Notes: a model not told the origin generated them from the letters alone. A DNA stretch of 31,015 bases from SMWC01 sp963581225 (GCA_963581225.1 CAUZMW010000020.1:1-31015), one strand, 5' to 3'; positions 6,945-14,944 are shown, counted from the stretch's first letter. Program-made: numbers and translations.

Positions 6945-8066
6945 ATGAACAGACCCCTCGCCGCTATCGCATTCTCTCTCGCAGTGTCGCTCTGCGGCAC
7001 GGCGATCGCGCAAGTCGACATCTCGAACCCACGAAGATTGATGTTCGTCGCAGACGCCACGGACAACATCATCGATATCGTCGACCTGATCGACGAAGAA
7101 GTCGTGTTTCGCATCGAGACGAAATACCCGATCGATGACCTGGTCGCGACGCCCTACGCGCCGGTACTCGTGTATACGAATATCGAGCGGCGGCTTGTCA
7201 GCGTCTACGATCTCAAGTCCCAGAAACTCGCCCGGGAGATCGAGCTGCCGATCGCGCCCAGGCATATGGTTCTCGATACGTCGGGAACGAAGATCGGCTT
7301 CTCGGACAGCGTCGACGGCGGCTTCGTGCTGTTCTCGCCCTACGCGGCGGCTATCCTGTTCACACTGGAGGACTTCCCTCCCACCAGCGACGTGCTGTTC
7401 GATCCGAACGAAGTCGATATCTACTACAGCAACAGCCTGACGGGCTCTATCGGCCTCATCGACACGAATACCAAACGTACGTTCGAAATGCCCGTTACCG
7501 ATCTGGAGGGACAGGAACTCTCGTCACCGAGCCGCAGCCTCGACGGACGCTATGTCTATGTCGCGAATTACAGCACGGGCGAAGTCTATAGCCTCAATGC
7601 GTTCTCGAAAGTGGTCTACCGGACGTTCGAGATCGGTAACTCACCCGCTCGCCCCTACACGACGCCCGAAGGCGTCTTCCTCTACATGATGGACAAAGAG
7701 ACCGGACGATTCGTCTCGATCGACCAGCATCAATTCGAGCAATACGAGGACATCGTCATCGGCGAAGGTATCGATCTCGTCACCGTCGGCCGTTTCGACC
7801 GCATGAATCTTCTCGCGAGTTCCGAGAACAAGAACTTCTACGTCTACGACAACGTACGCAAGGCCATCGTGGAGTCCGGCCAGTTCCGGCACACGCCGTT
7901 GGATTCGCAGGGCTCGGTCGACGGCCGCACGGCCTATGTCGCGTTCAAGGACAGCCCGGAGATCGCAATCGTCGATCTCGAGGACCACGAGATCAAATAT
8001 ATTTCAGCGGGCAACACCGGGATCGGCGCCTTCGGTATCGGCCTCTCGAATAACGTCTGCCACTAA
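6945..8066 (+). CDS. Exported YncE/YVTN-type beta-propeller protein without heme motif
   Basis: This 373-residue protein has a signal peptide (MNRPLAAIAFSLAV..., cleavage near AIAQ, about residue 23). Repeated propeller strands follow: RLMFVADATDNIIDIVDL, RLVSVYDLKSQKL, GRYVYVANYSTGEVYSL and RTAYVAFKDSPEIAIVDL. There is no CxxCH motif. It does not keep the multi-histidine pattern of the two larger propeller proteins and is only distantly similar to them. Its position as the third gene after the Sco and CcdA-like genes suggests it belongs to the same periplasmic process, perhaps as a binding or scaffold partner. The stop codon coincides with the first base of a long inverted repeat. The original C-terminus may therefore have been altered by insertion of that element. 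The exact function is unknown. Confidence 0.75.
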   Translation: MNRPLAAIAFSLAVSLCGTAIAQVDISNPRRLMFVADATDNIIDIVDLIDEEVVFRIETKYPIDDLVATPYAPVLVYTNIERRLVSVYDLKSQKLAREIELPIAPRHMVLDTSGTKIGFSDSVDGGFVLFSPYAAAILFTLEDFPPTSDVLFDPNEVDIYYSNSLTGSIGLIDTNTKRTFEMPVTDLEGQELSSPSRSLDGRYVYVANYSTGEVYSLNAFSKVVYRTFEIGNSPARPYTTPEGVFLYMMDKETGRFVSIDQHQFEQYEDIVIGEGIDLVTVGRFDRMNLLASSENKNFYVYDNVRKAIVESGQFRHTPLDSQGSVDGRTAYVAFKDSPEIAIVDLEDHEIKYISAGNTGIGAFGIGLSNNVCH

Positions 8067-8196
8067 CGAATACGGGGACGGTCTACCTATTAAAAGGTTC
8101 CGGGTTTACTTTCTTGCGACGGTGGGCAACATGGGAGCTGATCTAGCAGAAAATAAACCCGGAACCTTTTAATAGGTAGACCGTCCCCGTATTCGT
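8066..8196. mobile_element. 131-bp element with perfect 43-bp inverted arms (MITE- or REP-like palindrome)
   Basis: The left arm 8066-8108 and right arm 8154-8196 are exact reverse complements over 43 bp. Five more pairs follow inside after one mismatch, leaving a core of about 35 bp. The arm begins ACGAATACGGGGACGGTC. The element contains no gene, so it would be non-autonomous. No target-site duplication is obvious: the flanks are CCACTA on the left and CAAAAA on the right. The last base of the upstream gene's TAA is the first base of the element. Whether it is a MITE, a REP sequence mobilised by a RAYT transposase, or a giant hairpin with a role in RNA processing cannot be told from one copy. 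Confidence 0.7.
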
Positions 8197-8197
8197 C

Positions 8198-8227
8198 AAA
8201 AAAAAAGGGGTCCCGAAGGACCCCTTT
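8198..8227 (-). terminator. Intrinsic terminator with UUCG loop for the TonB-receptor relic
   Basis: Read on the minus strand, the stem GGGGTCC, TTCG tetraloop and GGACCCC are followed by nine T residues. The flanking A and T runs extend the stem by three pairs. It lies 31 nt after the stop codon of the minus-strand receptor relic. The short TTT on the plus strand could give weak bidirectional function. Confidence 0.85.
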
Positions 8228-8257
8228 CTCACGGCGCGAAGCGCCACACTAACTACT

Positions 8258-8956
8258 CTATGATCCGCCGAAGCTCAAGCGGACGTCTAGACCAACCTGC
8301 TTCCTGCCAGCGAAACCTCGACCGGCTTCGCCGGGGCCCATGCCATCCGGTACGTTGTAGTGGAACCCAATCGGCGGACCGATGTTCTTCCAGTCCCACT
8401 CGTCCCCGAGATTCTTGCCCCAGAGGCTGACGACCGATTTACCGCTGGCGGAGGTCCAAGTCAGGCTCGCGCCAATGTTGTCGATCGCCGGACGCGAGAA
8501 CGCTTCGCGGTCACCGTCGAGCGTCATAAGACCCGCACGGTTCGGCGGTCCCGGAAGGAAACTGCGATGCTGGATATCGGCGCGCAGCGTAATTATCGAA
8601 CCACCGGAGAGGTTGAAGTCGTACTCGCCGAAGATAACGTGGGTTCCTGTGAGTCCGGTGGCCTCGCCGCTGACGTCGACACCGACGGCCTGGCCGGTTT
8701 TTTCGTCGAAGCTGGCGTTCGTAAGCGATCCTGCTCCCAGCACGCCGCTGTAGGTGCCGATGTTGCCGCCCAGCAGGAAGTCGTTATCCATGACGGCCGC
8801 GGCCAGGGGCGCATCCGTGACGCTTTCCTCGTAGCGTCTGGCCGTGACGACAACCTCTTCCACTACGGCGCCCGTCTGCGCCACCGCGAAATCCGTCACG
8901 GCAGCGGTACCCAGCGCGGCGACGAACGCGGCATGAATTCCTAGTTTAATATTTAT
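8258..8956 (-). pseudogene. TonB-dependent receptor relic: signal and TonB box joined to the last barrel strands
   Basis: The open frame encodes a TonB-box region, VVEEVVVTARRYEESVTDAPLA, which then jumps within about 20 residues to sequence typical of the last strands of an outer-membrane receptor. That part includes NIGASLTWTSASG, SLWGKNLGDEWDWKN and the terminal GLDVRLSF. The plug domain and most of the barrel of a normal 700-900 residue receptor are absent, so a large internal deletion is the simplest reading. The start also looks damaged. The signal peptide reads back in frame through LGIHAAFVAALGTAAV to an ATA codon at 8956-8954, where ATG is expected. AGGGG lies 11 nt before it and an in-frame TAG further upstream. 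The longest standard frame begins with GTG at 8899, inside the signal peptide. It retains its terminator. Function is probably lost. Confidence 0.8.
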
Positions 8957-9235
8957 TTTCTATATTTCCCCTAAATCTATGAGAGAGATAAATCAGCCTT
9001 GCGACCCACTAGCAGGCGAACGAAAATCGATTTTTCCGCTGCCCAGCGCCACGACTCGCTAGTCGTGTTGCGTAATAGACTACTAAATACGGCAGACGTT
9101 CAGAAACCTACAAATAGATGTTGTTTTTTTGTAACAAACGAAATCGCTTATGATTCGCAACAGAAACAATGGCGTGGGCGAGTTCGCAGCGACCCGCACT
9201 AATTCGAACAAGAGCAACAATCGACGAGGGCTGAG
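8957..9235. other. Intergenic region between the receptor relic and the PQQ dehydrogenase
   Basis: This is 279 bases without a gene. It is AT-richer than the surroundings and should hold the divergent promoters. A small hairpin, CACGACT/AGTCGTG with a 4-nt loop, is at 9050-9067. TATGAT at 9149-9154 could be a -10 box for the PQQ dehydrogenase, but I see no convincing -35 at normal spacing. GAGGG lies 5-6 nt before the ATG at 9236. Confidence 0.5.
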
Positions 9236-11314
9236 ATGTTTCCGAGTGTTGACTTCACGTTTTGTAGACGTTCATTCGTAGCGGGAGTACTGCTCCCGCC
9301 AATTCTCGGCTGGACGAGTTTCAGTTCGGCACAGGTCTCCGAGATCAATCCCGCCCCGGCTTTCTCCGGCGAGCAACTGGTCGCGCTGCCAACGACTGAT
9401 TGGATCACCAACGGCGGCAATGTCTATAACCAGCGTTACTCGCCGCTTGACGAGATCGATCGCGACAATGTCGCGAACCTACGCGGTGTCTGGCGCGCGC
9501 GACTCGGCGGCTCGGGCGTCGCAGCCAAGTACTCCGGTGAAGCGCAACCGCTGGTCTACGATGGCGTCATCTATATCATCACCGGCGCCGACGACGTCTT
9601 TGCGATCAGCGTGGACTCGGGCGAGACGCTCTGGAGTTACGAAGCGAATCTCGATCAGGCGATCGACACGATCTGTTGCGGCTGGACTAACCGCGGCGTC
9701 GCGCTAGGCGAAGGGAAAATCTTCTTCGGTCAACTCGACGGCAAGCTCGTCGGGATCGATCAACGCACCGGCGCCGTCGTCTGGTCGACGCAGGCCGAAC
9801 GTTGGGAGGAGGGCTATAGCATCACCAGCGCACCGCTGTACTACGACGGGCTCGTCATCACCGGTTTCGCCGGGGCCGAGTTCGGCGTTCGTGGCCGCGT
9901 CAAGGCGTACGACGCCGACGACGGCTCGCTGGCGTGGACCTTCTACACGGTTCCCGGCCCGGGCGAAGTCGGACACGACACCTGGCCGCAGGATAACGAC
10001 GTCTACCTCTACGGCGGCGCAACCGTCTGGCAGACGCCCGCCGTGGATCCGGCGCTGAATCTCGTGTATTTCTCGACCGGCAATCCTGGTCCCGACTTCA
10101 ACGGCAACATCCGCGCCGGGGATAACCTCTTCTCAACCTCGATTGTCGCGGTCGACGGGCATACTGGCGAGTACCGCTGGCACTTCCAGCAGGTCCACCA
10201 CGACATCTGGGACTACGACGCACCGAGTCCGGTGCTGTTGTTCGACATCGAGATCGACGGTGAGATGCGGCGAGCGCTCGGAGAGCCGAGCAAGACCGGT
10301 TGGGTCTATATTCTGGACCGAGAAACCGGAGCGCCGCTGATCGGAATAGAGGAACGCCCCGTGATGCAGGAGCCCCGACAGGCGACGGCCGCAACCCAGC
10401 CCTACCCGGTTGGCGACGCATTCGTGCCGCAACATGTCGATATCGGACCGGAGGGTTTCCCGCCGCTCGTTAATCAAGGCCGGATCTTTACGCCGTTCTG
10501 GACCGACGGTGTCGTGGTCAAGCCCAGCCATAATGGCGGCGCCAATTGGCCCGGGAGTTCGTACGATCCCACGACGGGATATATGTATATCTGCGCGTCG
10601 GATCGAATGTCGTTCTTCAAGGGTGGTGACGAAGACGAACAACTGCCGCCGCAAGAGGGCGAACGATTCCTGGGTGGGGAATTCGGCGTCGTACCGTTTC
10701 ATATCTCCGGCATTTTTGTGGCCATGGATATGCACACGAACAAAATCGTCTGGCAGCAGCGTCTCTCGGACAGATGCTATAGCGGCTCACTCGCGACCGC
10801 GGGGGGACTGATCTTTCTCGGCCGCAACGACGGCCGCCTAACGGCACTCGATTCTAGCGACGGTTCGCTGCTGTGGGAGTTTCAGACAGGCGCGGGCATG
10901 AACTCGCCGGTGAGCACGTTCGAACAGGACGGCCAGCAGTACGTAGTCGCCTACTCCGCCGGTAACCTGTTCGCGGGCTCTACGCGCGGCGATAGCGTCT
11001 GGCTGTTCTCGCTTGGCGGCTCGCTCGAAGAAATCGTTCCGGCTACCGAAGCGTCTGAATTCGCGGCGACCGCCAACCGAACGGCGGATCTGGCAAATGG
11101 AGGTACGCTGTATAACGCGGCCTGCACCTTCTGCCACGGTCCGGTAGGTGAGGGGGGCGCCGGCGGCGTAGCGCTGACATCGGCGACGAATCTCGCCAAT
11201 GTCATGCAGCAGGTTCGCGAGGGCCTGAATGCGATGCCGCCCTTCGGCGCTGCGCTAACTCCGGAGCAGATTCACGACATCAGCACCTATGTCGTCGAGG
11301 AGTTGCCGCACTAG
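9236..11314 (+). CDS. PQQ-dependent quinohemoprotein dehydrogenase with C-terminal cytochrome c
   Basis: This 692-residue protein has an N-terminal export signal (RRSFVAGVLLPPILG), an eight-bladed PQQ propeller and a cytochrome c tail with CTFCH near residue 630. Diagnostic features are the vicinal cysteines C147-C148 (ICCGW), the metal ligand E215 in GAEFGVRG, the Asn in the FSTGN segment with GDNLFSTSIVAVD, and HHDIWDYD at 321-328 with the active-site Asp. It oxidises an alcohol, aldehyde or sugar in the periplasm and passes electrons from PQQ through its own heme to an acceptor. The cytochrome module includes AMPPFG, the probable axial Met. No PQQ synthesis genes are in the window. The Asp two residues after D326 resembles lanthanide-type enzymes but also occurs in glucose-dehydrogenase relatives, so the metal and substrate remain open. 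GAGGG precedes the ATG. Confidence 0.9.
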   Translation: MFPSVDFTFCRRSFVAGVLLPPILGWTSFSSAQVSEINPAPAFSGEQLVALPTTDWITNGGNVYNQRYSPLDEIDRDNVANLRGVWRARLGGSGVAAKYSGEAQPLVYDGVIYIITGADDVFAISVDSGETLWSYEANLDQAIDTICCGWTNRGVALGEGKIFFGQLDGKLVGIDQRTGAVVWSTQAERWEEGYSITSAPLYYDGLVITGFAGAEFGVRGRVKAYDADDGSLAWTFYTVPGPGEVGHDTWPQDNDVYLYGGATVWQTPAVDPALNLVYFSTGNPGPDFNGNIRAGDNLFSTSIVAVDGHTGEYRWHFQQVHHDIWDYDAPSPVLLFDIEIDGEMRRALGEPSKTGWVYILDRETGAPLIGIEERPVMQEPRQATAATQPYPVGDAFVPQHVDIGPEGFPPLVNQGRIFTPFWTDGVVVKPSHNGGANWPGSSYDPTTGYMYICASDRMSFFKGGDEDEQLPPQEGERFLGGEFGVVPFHISGIFVAMDMHTNKIVWQQRLSDRCYSGSLATAGGLIFLGRNDGRLTALDSSDGSLLWEFQTGAGMNSPVSTFEQDGQQYVVAYSAGNLFAGSTRGDSVWLFSLGGSLEEIVPATEASEFAATANRTADLANGGTLYNAACTFCHGPVGEGGAGGVALTSATNLANVMQQVREGLNAMPPFGAALTPEQIHDISTYVVEELPH

Positions 11315-11321
11315 TTCGCGC

Positions 11322-11779
11322 CTACAGAAGGTCGCGCAGCGCCGGAATATCCTCGACAGCGGGCGGTTCGGGGATCGACCGCATGTAGTCGTATATCGCC
11401 TGAAATTTTGCATCGCTCAGTACGTTCGGCGAGTAGGCAGGCATGAGCCTGACCGGTGTTCGAACAAACGCCGAGAATGCCTCGATGGGATAGACGGTCG
11501 AAGCGATTCTCGGCACCGGCGGCGGGGCTGAACTGCCCTGTCCCTGATACCCGTGGCACTGATAGCAACCGAAATCGGAATACAGCGCCCTGCCGCCGGT
11601 ATAGCGATGACCTCTGGCGGCTCGAGCCCGACGGAGCTTGAGAGTTCGTCGTAGCATGCCAGTCGCTGCAACGTATCGTCGACTTCTGCGCAGTCCGCGA
11701 GACCCTGCTCAGCCTGGGCGCCGGCGGAACAAGGCATAGCCGCGAGAACAGCGATCGACCATGCCCACGTGAGCTTCAT
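11322..11779 (-). pseudogene. Small exported cytochrome c interrupted by a frameshift
   Basis: Two overlapping frames together make one sensible protein. The 5' frame, from the ATG at 11779, gives a signal peptide (MKLTWAWSIAVLAAM) and a short CAEVDDTLQRLACYDEL segment, ending around IPAAGR. The other frame then continues with GRALYSDFGCYQCHGYQGQG, a c-type heme motif, and LMPAYSPNVLSDAKFQAIYDYMRSI with the probable axial Met. A single missing base within about 11586-11600, in a G/C-rich run, would restore a protein of about 150 residues. This is either a true frameshift mutation or a sequencing/assembly error. The gene is convergent with the PQQ dehydrogenase, with stop codons 7 nt apart, and the cytochrome could have been its electron acceptor. 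Confidence 0.75.
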
Positions 11780-11813
11780 TACCGTCTTCCTTCCGCCTAA
11801 ATCGAAGAGCAGT

Positions 11814-13454
11814 CTACTGCATTGGCGGTCTTATAGATTCGTACAGATCTCGCCCATCCAGGTCATCCGGCGCCTCGATCTCGAGTATGCGAGCGAGTGT
11901 CGGTGCGATATCCGTCGTTTGAACGCGCCCGGAATGATGTCCCGACGCGATACGCGCGCCGAGAAACACAATCGGAACATGCGTATCGTAGCGATAAGGT
12001 GACCCATGGCCCGTGCCGGTCGCTGCCGGTCTCAGCAGCTGATTCTCACGCAATTTTATCGTAACGTCCGGCGCCCGGTCCGGGTGGAAGCTGCGCCCGA
12101 AGCTGTCGGCCCAATCATCGTCCTCGATATTGCCACGAAGCTGATCGTTGTAGGTGTAAGTGGCTGCGACCAATGGATGCTGCAACAGCCGGGCCGCCAC
12201 CGCGAGCTGCAACGCGTCGAGCACGGCCGGCGAAGGTTGTTCACTGGAAAATCGTAAAGCAGGCCCGGCCTGATAATCGATCTCGGGCATCGCGGCAATA
12301 TCGCCGCGGGCTAAAGCCGCTTCTACCACGGGCATCACAAACGCGACCAACTCATCCGGGTGTATGCGCGACGCGTCGACGCCGAGCTCGGCGAGTTGCT
12401 CGGGAACGGGTAGAGCGCCGTGGTCGGCACTCAAGGCAACGACGTAATCATCGAGGCCAACTTGCTCGTCTAGAAATTCAAAGAAGTCGCCGAGATAGCC
12501 GTCGAGGCGCAGGAAATGGTCATGAATTTCGTGTGAGTAAGGCCCATATCGATGCCCGATGTAGTCCGCAGCAGAAAGGCCGATGAACAGCAGGTCCGGC
12601 ACCTCATCACGACCGAAATCTTCATGCTCAAAGAGCTCTCGAGCGAAGTTCAACGTGACCAGATCCGCGTAAGGCGAGCTTCGATGCGCTGCGAGAAACC
12701 GCCGATCCGGAGCCTCGCCGGACGTACCCAGCAGATGCGGAAACATCGAATACGAGGCGGGATCACGGCCCGCAAGCTCCGGCCACGGCGATTCGTCGTA
12801 GACGGCGTCTGCCTTTAGCTTGGTCCATTCCGTGCCGTTATAGCGAGTGACGGCTCCAGCCGAGTTGAATTCAGCCGCCCAGACGGGCAAAGCGGGCAGA
12901 TAGTAGTCCGACGTCACGAACTGACCCGTTCGAAGGTCGGCCCAGAAAGCGACATCCGGACTCATCCCGCTCAGCAGAATCGCGGCGCGATCTTTGATGG
13001 AAACGGCGGCGACCTTGCTTCCTGGCGACTGCATCTTGAGCCAGTCGCCCAGGCTCGAACGAAGCAGCCGAGAGGGAGAGCTGCCAGCCCTGCCGTCAAC
13101 ACCAACCAGTACTGTCGTCGAGTCAGCTACCGCACCGACGGCCTGTTGTGAGGTTCGATCCCAGAATTCGTTCGCAACGAGGCCGTGGCGCGACGGGTAG
13201 ACACCGGTCGCGATCGTCGCATGGCCGGCAGCCGTCTGCGTGAGCGCGTGACCCTGATGACCGTCGGTGAAGACGGCGCCGTCCACACGAAGCCGGCGCA
13301 GGCCGCCTTCATAGTTGGCGGCAAAACGATCCAGGTAGTCTGCCCGCATCTGATCGACGGCGATCACGACGACGAGTCGTGGTGGCTCGGCCCAGACGCT
13401 ATACGTCGCGAGCAGCATGATCAGACCAAGCAGCAGCTGGATGATGACCGACAT
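11814..13454 (-). CDS. Exported PafA-like alkaline phosphatase (alkaline phosphatase superfamily)
   Basis: This 546-residue protein has a signal peptide (MSVIIQLLLGLIMLLATYSVWA). The fold is that of the alkaline phosphatase / phosphodiesterase superfamily. Metal and nucleophile residues are visible: D34 in VDQMRADYL, the nucleophile T74 in TAAGHATIATG, SADHGALPVP for further metal ligands, and GHGSPYRYDTHVPIVFLG near the C-terminus. K154-D-R156 matches the Lys/Arg pair of PafA-type phosphate monoesterases, which argues for monoester rather than diester cleavage. It probably releases phosphate from organic monoesters in the periplasm. I chose the ATG at 13454 because AGAGGA lies 8 nt upstream; the alternative GTG at 13475 has no such site. 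The downstream gene in the same orientation is absent; the pseudogene at 11779 follows after 34 nt. Confidence 0.88.
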   Translation of the reverse strand: MSVIIQLLLGLIMLLATYSVWAEPPRLVVVIAVDQMRADYLDRFAANYEGGLRRLRVDGAVFTDGHQGHALTQTAAGHATIATGVYPSRHGLVANEFWDRTSQQAVGAVADSTTVLVGVDGRAGSSPSRLLRSSLGDWLKMQSPGSKVAAVSIKDRAAILLSGMSPDVAFWADLRTGQFVTSDYYLPALPVWAAEFNSAGAVTRYNGTEWTKLKADAVYDESPWPELAGRDPASYSMFPHLLGTSGEAPDRRFLAAHRSSPYADLVTLNFARELFEHEDFGRDEVPDLLFIGLSAADYIGHRYGPYSHEIHDHFLRLDGYLGDFFEFLDEQVGLDDYVVALSADHGALPVPEQLAELGVDASRIHPDELVAFVMPVVEAALARGDIAAMPEIDYQAGPALRFSSEQPSPAVLDALQLAVAARLLQHPLVAATYTYNDQLRGNIEDDDWADSFGRSFHPDRAPDVTIKLRENQLLRPAATGTGHGSPYRYDTHVPIVFLGARIASGHHSGRVQTTDIAPTLARILEIEAPDDLDGRDLYESIRPPMQ

Positions 13455-13536
13455 TATTTTTTCCTCTATACGCACTGACTCACGACAGCGCGAACCGTCT
13501 CCGGCATAGCGCGCTTACGCGAGCCGCGAAGTCGAG

Positions 13537-14565
13537 CTACTTCGTCGTGTAAGTCTCGCGATGTTGATTACGGCCATTGATGATTGTGTAGCTGCTGCCG
13601 TCGAGCTGAACCTCAGCCTTGATCCAGAAGCCCTCGTCGTTCTCCTCGGTCAGGTTGGCGATCATTAGCTCGCTGGTATTGTGAGCCGCGTCGGTACCCA
13701 GCGCGAGATGAAGCTGCCAGATGCCCTCCATCCCCGGGACCGCCGCCATCGCTTCATAGCCTTCCGGGCTGCCGCCTTTTCGGGCGCCGGTGCTGGAGAC
13801 GGCCGCCGTTGCGCCGAGCGCCGACATCAACTGGGGCGCAATACCGTTACCGTGATGCGGAATCTGCATTAGATCCACGACGCCGATGAGATTCTCAGGG
13901 CAGGCAAGCGCGTGCTGACCACCGAACGTCAGATCGCCCAGGTTGAGGAACTGAAAATCCCCAAGAGTCACCATGTAGCCGACGCTACGGCTGTTCTCAC
14001 CCGCGTCCTCGGGACCCGGATCGGCGTCCTGACACAGTGCGTTAGGCCCCTGAGGGTCCAAGGGGCTGTGGGGAACCTCCCGGTTCGATGACACGATCGT
14101 GAAGTCGACGCCTCGCAATGGCAGTATATCGCCCGGCCTGACCGGCGACGGAGATCTTCTCGTTCCGGTCGCGGTTGCCGCGAGATAGGCCTCCCAGGCA
14201 GGCTGGCCGCGCTCAGTGGTCTGTTCAACACTCTCGCCGTGATCGATGAACTCGCCAATCTGCACGAGATGCCCGAGCGCCGCCGAACCGCCGACATGAT
14301 CACCGTGGAAATGTGACGCGATGAAGAAATCGAGGCCGTCGATTCCGGCATCCTCCATCGCGGCTACGACGCGTTTGGCATGCGCGTCGTCCGGCCGACT
14401 ATAGCCCGCGTCCATGAGAACCGATTCGCCCTCCGGAGTCACGAGAAGCGTCGCTGCGCCGCCCTCAACATCGATCCAGTAGATATCCAGTGTGTCCTGC
14501 TGGGCCTGGGCATTGAATCCAAGGCAGCACAACACAAAACCGACGCACAGGTTTAATCGTCTCAT
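13537..14565 (-). CDS. Exported metallo-beta-lactamase-fold hydrolase (ComEC/Rec2-like domain)
   Basis: This 342-residue protein has a signal peptide (MRRLNLCVGFVLCCLGFNAQAQ). The MBL fold is shown by the first metal motif SHFHGDHVGG, a later Asp in LGDLTFGG and PHHGNG. The IYWIDVEGGAATLLVTPEGESVLMDAG start and PHHG motif resemble the hydrolase domain of ComEC-like proteins and other secreted MBL enzymes. These hydrolyse phosphodiester or ester bonds; the substrate cannot be read from sequence. GGAGG lies 6 nt before the ATG. The phosphatase gene follows downstream on the same strand after an 82-nt gap, so the two could be co-transcribed, which would fit extracellular phosphate-ester use, but this is inference. 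Confidence 0.83.
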   Translation of the reverse strand: MRRLNLCVGFVLCCLGFNAQAQQDTLDIYWIDVEGGAATLLVTPEGESVLMDAGYSRPDDAHAKRVVAAMEDAGIDGLDFFIASHFHGDHVGGSAALGHLVQIGEFIDHGESVEQTTERGQPAWEAYLAATATGTRRSPSPVRPGDILPLRGVDFTIVSSNREVPHSPLDPQGPNALCQDADPGPEDAGENSRSVGYMVTLGDFQFLNLGDLTFGGQHALACPENLIGVVDLMQIPHHGNGIAPQLMSALGATAAVSSTGARKGGSPEGYEAMAAVPGMEGIWQLHLALGTDAAHNTSELMIANLTEENDEGFWIKAEVQLDGSSYTIINGRNQHRETYTTK

Positions 14566-14634
14566 TAGTTCCCTCCAGTATCCGGACTTCGCCCCGGGCT
14601 CTTATGGCCGGTGCCGGTGACCGTAAGTATACCG

Positions 14635-14808
14635 TTAACGCAACAAATTCTTCAGGATCAGAACCGGCGGCGCGTTTCGTGCAAAGTCTTCGTAGATGTC
14701 CATGTGCGCTGGCATCCCGGTAGGAATGTTACCGCCGCCCAGAACGACATCGATGTCGTCGTCACCATCGACGTCGCCGATGTCCATCGTCATCCATCGT
14801 CCGCGCAT
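14635..14808 (-). pseudogene. C-terminal remnant of a VCBS/FG-GAP repeat protein
   Basis: This 57-codon frame contains the Ca-binding FG-GAP/VCBS signature WMTMDIGDVDGDDDIDVVLGG, followed by an ending of about 35 residues (IYEDFARNAPPVLILKNLLR). In full-length proteins this motif occurs in several propeller repeats of large exported proteins. Here only the last repeat survives; in-frame TAG lies just upstream (14815-14817), and no signal peptide is present. The fragment lies 59 bp downstream (in its own transcription sense) of tRNA-Arg. It is probably a leftover of a gene removed by deletion or recombination. Confidence 0.65.
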
Positions 14809-14867
14809 GACCTGCCCCTATTGAGATACCACCTAAAATGAGAGAGTCCGAGGTCATTGTGTCGTGA

Positions 14868-14944
14868 TGGCGCGGCTGGCAGGATTCGAACCTGCGACCC
14901 CTGGTTTCGTAGACCAGTGCTCTATCCAGCTGAGCTACAGCCGC
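14868..14944 (-). tRNA. tRNA-Arg (anticodon ACG)
   Basis: The 77-nt cloverleaf is read on the minus strand. The acceptor stem GCGGCTG/CAGCCGC is followed by discriminator G and an encoded CCA. The D-arm contains AGCTCAGCTGGATAGAGC. The anticodon stem CTGGT/ACCAG encloses the loop CTACGAA, giving anticodon ACG (read as ICG). The T-arm contains GGTTCGAATCC. ACG decodes CGU, CGC and CGA arginine codons. It stands alone between the VCBS remnant and the aminotransferase gene. Confidence 0.95.

Noticed and set aside
14868..14944. Attachment-site direct repeat of the tRNA-Arg 3' end within the window
   Set aside because: I did not find another copy of the T-arm and acceptor segment in the sequence.
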